Shown: one piece after another, positions 33,336-34,187 of the stretch
How the letters are laid out: every line of letters starts with the position of its first letter
Numbering within the stretch: the first letter of the stretch is position 1
Source of the DNA: Loktanella atrilutea
GTDB lineage: Bacteria > Pseudomonadota > Alphaproteobacteria > Rhodobacterales > Rhodobacteraceae
DNA: 34,187 nucleotides
Assembly (NCBI RefSeq): GCF_900128995.1
Contig: NZ_FQUE01000018.1
Coordinates: 1 to 34,187, forward strand
Direction: 5' to 3'
Made by a program: the position numbers and the translations under genes
Notes under the pieces: model-generated
Databases searched by the model: none
The model's input: the letters and a program-made list of their open reading frames with translations, nothing else
Told to the model about the DNA's origin: nothing

Positions 33336-33364
33336 ACGCTCTCCACTAAATCCGGGCAAGTCCA

Positions 33365-33568
33365 GCTTGTGTCCGTAAAGACAACAGTGGAGCCAACGCC
33401 AGACGTCGGAAAATAAACCAGATCGATGGCCTGGTCCGGCTCTTCTAGAACAAATCCTCTCTCCAACACCACCTGCTTCAGGTGAGGCTCAATCAGCGCA
33501 CGATCGTCGCTGGACAGCGTATAGATGAGATTATTTTGGCTCAAGGGGCAGGTCAGACGTCTAACCAA
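33365..33568 (-). pseudogene. Crp/Fnr-family regulator, truncated by IS3 element
   Basis: The leftward frame from a TTG at 33568 (GGAGAG about 7 bases upstream) reads NNLIYTLSSDDRALIEPHLK, then VVLERGFVLEEPDQAIDLVY and FPTSGVGSTVVFTD. This is the start of the cyclic-nucleotide-binding-like domain of Crp/Fnr regulators (LSxxDRAxLxPHL and PxxGxxS). After about 68 codons the IS3 tip intervenes and adds about 10 unrelated residues before a stop at 33332. The DNA-binding part is absent from the window. Confidence 0.78.
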
Positions 33569-33698
33569 GATACGCTCTCCAATCTGTAAGAGCGCTGGAC
33601 GTAAGACCGTTTAATAGGCGCCGCCCGGACCTTGCGACGCCCAATAGGGGTACACTAACCATCCCCGGAAGATTATACTACAATTCAAATATGTACGC

Positions 33699-33711
33699 TT
33701 TCGTACCAAGA
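33699..33711. repeat. 13-bp direct repeat, copy 1
   Basis: TTTCGTACCAAGA; copy 2 is at 33871-33883 in the same orientation. The element lies upstream of the truncated Crp/Fnr gene. Its meaning is unknown. Confidence 0.7.
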
Positions 33712-33870
33712 CCGAGATGCGGGATCGTCTGATGATAGGTGGGGGCATCTGCACAAAAATGGATAAATATTGCAATATGTGTAAAAAACTTTCGGTGGTC
33801 TGATAACTTTCTGCAGTTACTCCCGTAGCCATCCTGATACGACGGCGTCATAAATCAATGGTGTGTGCGA

Positions 33871-33883
33871 TTTCGTACCAAGA
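33871..33883. repeat. 13-bp direct repeat, copy 2
   Basis: Identical to copy 1 at 33699-33711. Both copies are preceded by a similar TGT-purine-CG-N stretch, so the imperfect repeat is about 20 bases long. Confidence 0.7.
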
Positions 33884-34158
33884 TAGGGCTTGGTGTGAAC
33901 TCATGAATTGGATTATAGGGCTCACGATCTGATAAGCTGGGCCACGCATATCAAAACAATCAAAATGCAGGGCTACTGGCGTTTTTAAAGTCGTAACTGA
34001 GCAGCGTCGTTTCTAAAGCCCTCCCAGACATCGTGATCGTGATACACAACGGGCAGCCTACTCAACAGGTCGGAAATATGAGTTTTAGATCGTGACCTGC
34101 CCCCCGCAATATCCCTCAGCCTGATGTAGAGTTTGCTCAACCGTGAAGGAGCAGACGA

Positions 34159-34187
34159 ATGAGAAAGAGCCGTTTCACCGAGGCGCA
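34159..34187 (+). CDS. IS3-family OrfA, first codons only
   Basis: The window ends within this gene. The visible codons read MRKSRFTEAQ, the standard beginning of OrfA in IS407-like IS3-family elements, and AAGGAG lies about 8 bases upstream. It marks the start of a further insertion sequence continuing outside the window. Whether it is the same type as the truncated OrfB at 31373-32131 cannot be told from ten residues. Confidence 0.75.

Larger units (their letters stand above)
32134..33364 (+). mobile_element. complete IS3-family element, 1231 bp
   Basis: The ends are perfect 12-bp inverted repeats, TGGACTTGCCCG, at 32134 and (complement) ending at 33364, with further partial matches (GGAGA). 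It carries orfA and orfB with a -1 frame relationship. The flanks are unrelated: a truncated IS3 OrfB on the left (AAG before the tip) and a truncated Crp/Fnr gene on the right (GCT after it), so no target duplication exists. The element therefore sits at a rearrangement joint. Confidence 0.92.
33569..34158. other. AT-rich gene-free stretch with a direct repeat
   Basis: Nearly 600 bases contain no convincing gene. A 13-base sequence, TTTCGTACCAAGA, occurs at 33699-33711 and again at 33871-33883, 172 bases apart, with further similarity just upstream (TGTACGC versus TGTGCGA). It may hold operators or decayed element ends. TGACCTGCCCCC at 34093 could be the tip of the IS3-type element whose orfA begins at 34159. 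Confidence 0.5.

Noticed and set aside
1-34187. CRISPR arrays, tRNA or rRNA genes, integrase attachment sites
   Set aside because: I saw no regularly spaced repeats, no cloverleaf-like or rRNA-like sequence and no tyrosine-recombinase gene; an automated scan would be needed to exclude a tRNA fully.

Overview
The window looks like a chromosomal or large-plasmid accessory segment of an alphaproteobacterium, most likely a Rhodobacterales (Roseobacter-group) relative. This rests on high GC, the style of the proteins (HWE-family kinase, HvrA-type H-NS protein, NYHHLRYF-type LysR regulator), an alphaproteobacterial LexA-type box (GAAC-N7-GAAC), and the IS66, IS21, IS256 and IS3 elements. It has two parts: an ordered, operon-rich left half (1-13264) and an insertion-sequence-rich, gene-decay-prone right half (13265-34187) carrying a signalling island (17465-23793).

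Left half. The 3' end of a CBS-domain protein is followed by a tiny membrane protein and a divergent Zn/Cd/Pb module: a MerR-family sensor and a P1B-type ATPase around a classical MerR dyad. Next is a tightly overlapping leftward operon, dabB-dabA-DUF6671-like gene (inorganic-carbon accumulation), with a divergent LysR regulator. Then comes a copper-handling cluster: DUF305 protein, DUF411 protein, cytochrome c, a CsoR-type repressor with an adjacent ATACCC/GGGTAT operator, a membrane-anchored DUF305 gene broken by one missing base, and a glutaredoxin-MauE-like fusion.

Right half. Fragments of an RND efflux pump gene (13412-14247) are interrupted five codons before its stop by an IS66-family element whose ends are fixed by an exact 8-bp target duplication. 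A relic of a second IS66 transposase follows. The signalling island is a leftward operon of a double-domain KaiC-like ATPase, an HWE histidine kinase with a receiver-like N-terminus, and a single-domain response regulator, with a divergent 5TM/PAS histidine kinase and a DedA protein alongside.

Beyond it lie a phage-like metallophosphoesterase, an IS256 relic fused to a nonsense-mutated protein phosphatase gene, a PRC-barrel protein, a small tandem-repeat protein under a LexA-type box, and a SRAP (SOS peptidase) gene split by an IS21-family element with loss of its catalytic middle. The end of the window holds an H-NS family protein, a truncated IS3 OrfB abutting an intact IS3-family element that also truncates a Crp/Fnr gene, an AT-rich gene-free stretch with a 13-bp direct repeat, and the first codons of another IS3 OrfA.

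The most interesting functional units are the KaiC-kinase-regulator operon without kaiA/kaiB, the DUF6671-like gene locked into the dab operon, the copper cluster with its Grx-MauE fusion, and the putatively SOS-controlled 98-residue repeat protein. All assignments are from reading motifs; no database search was run.
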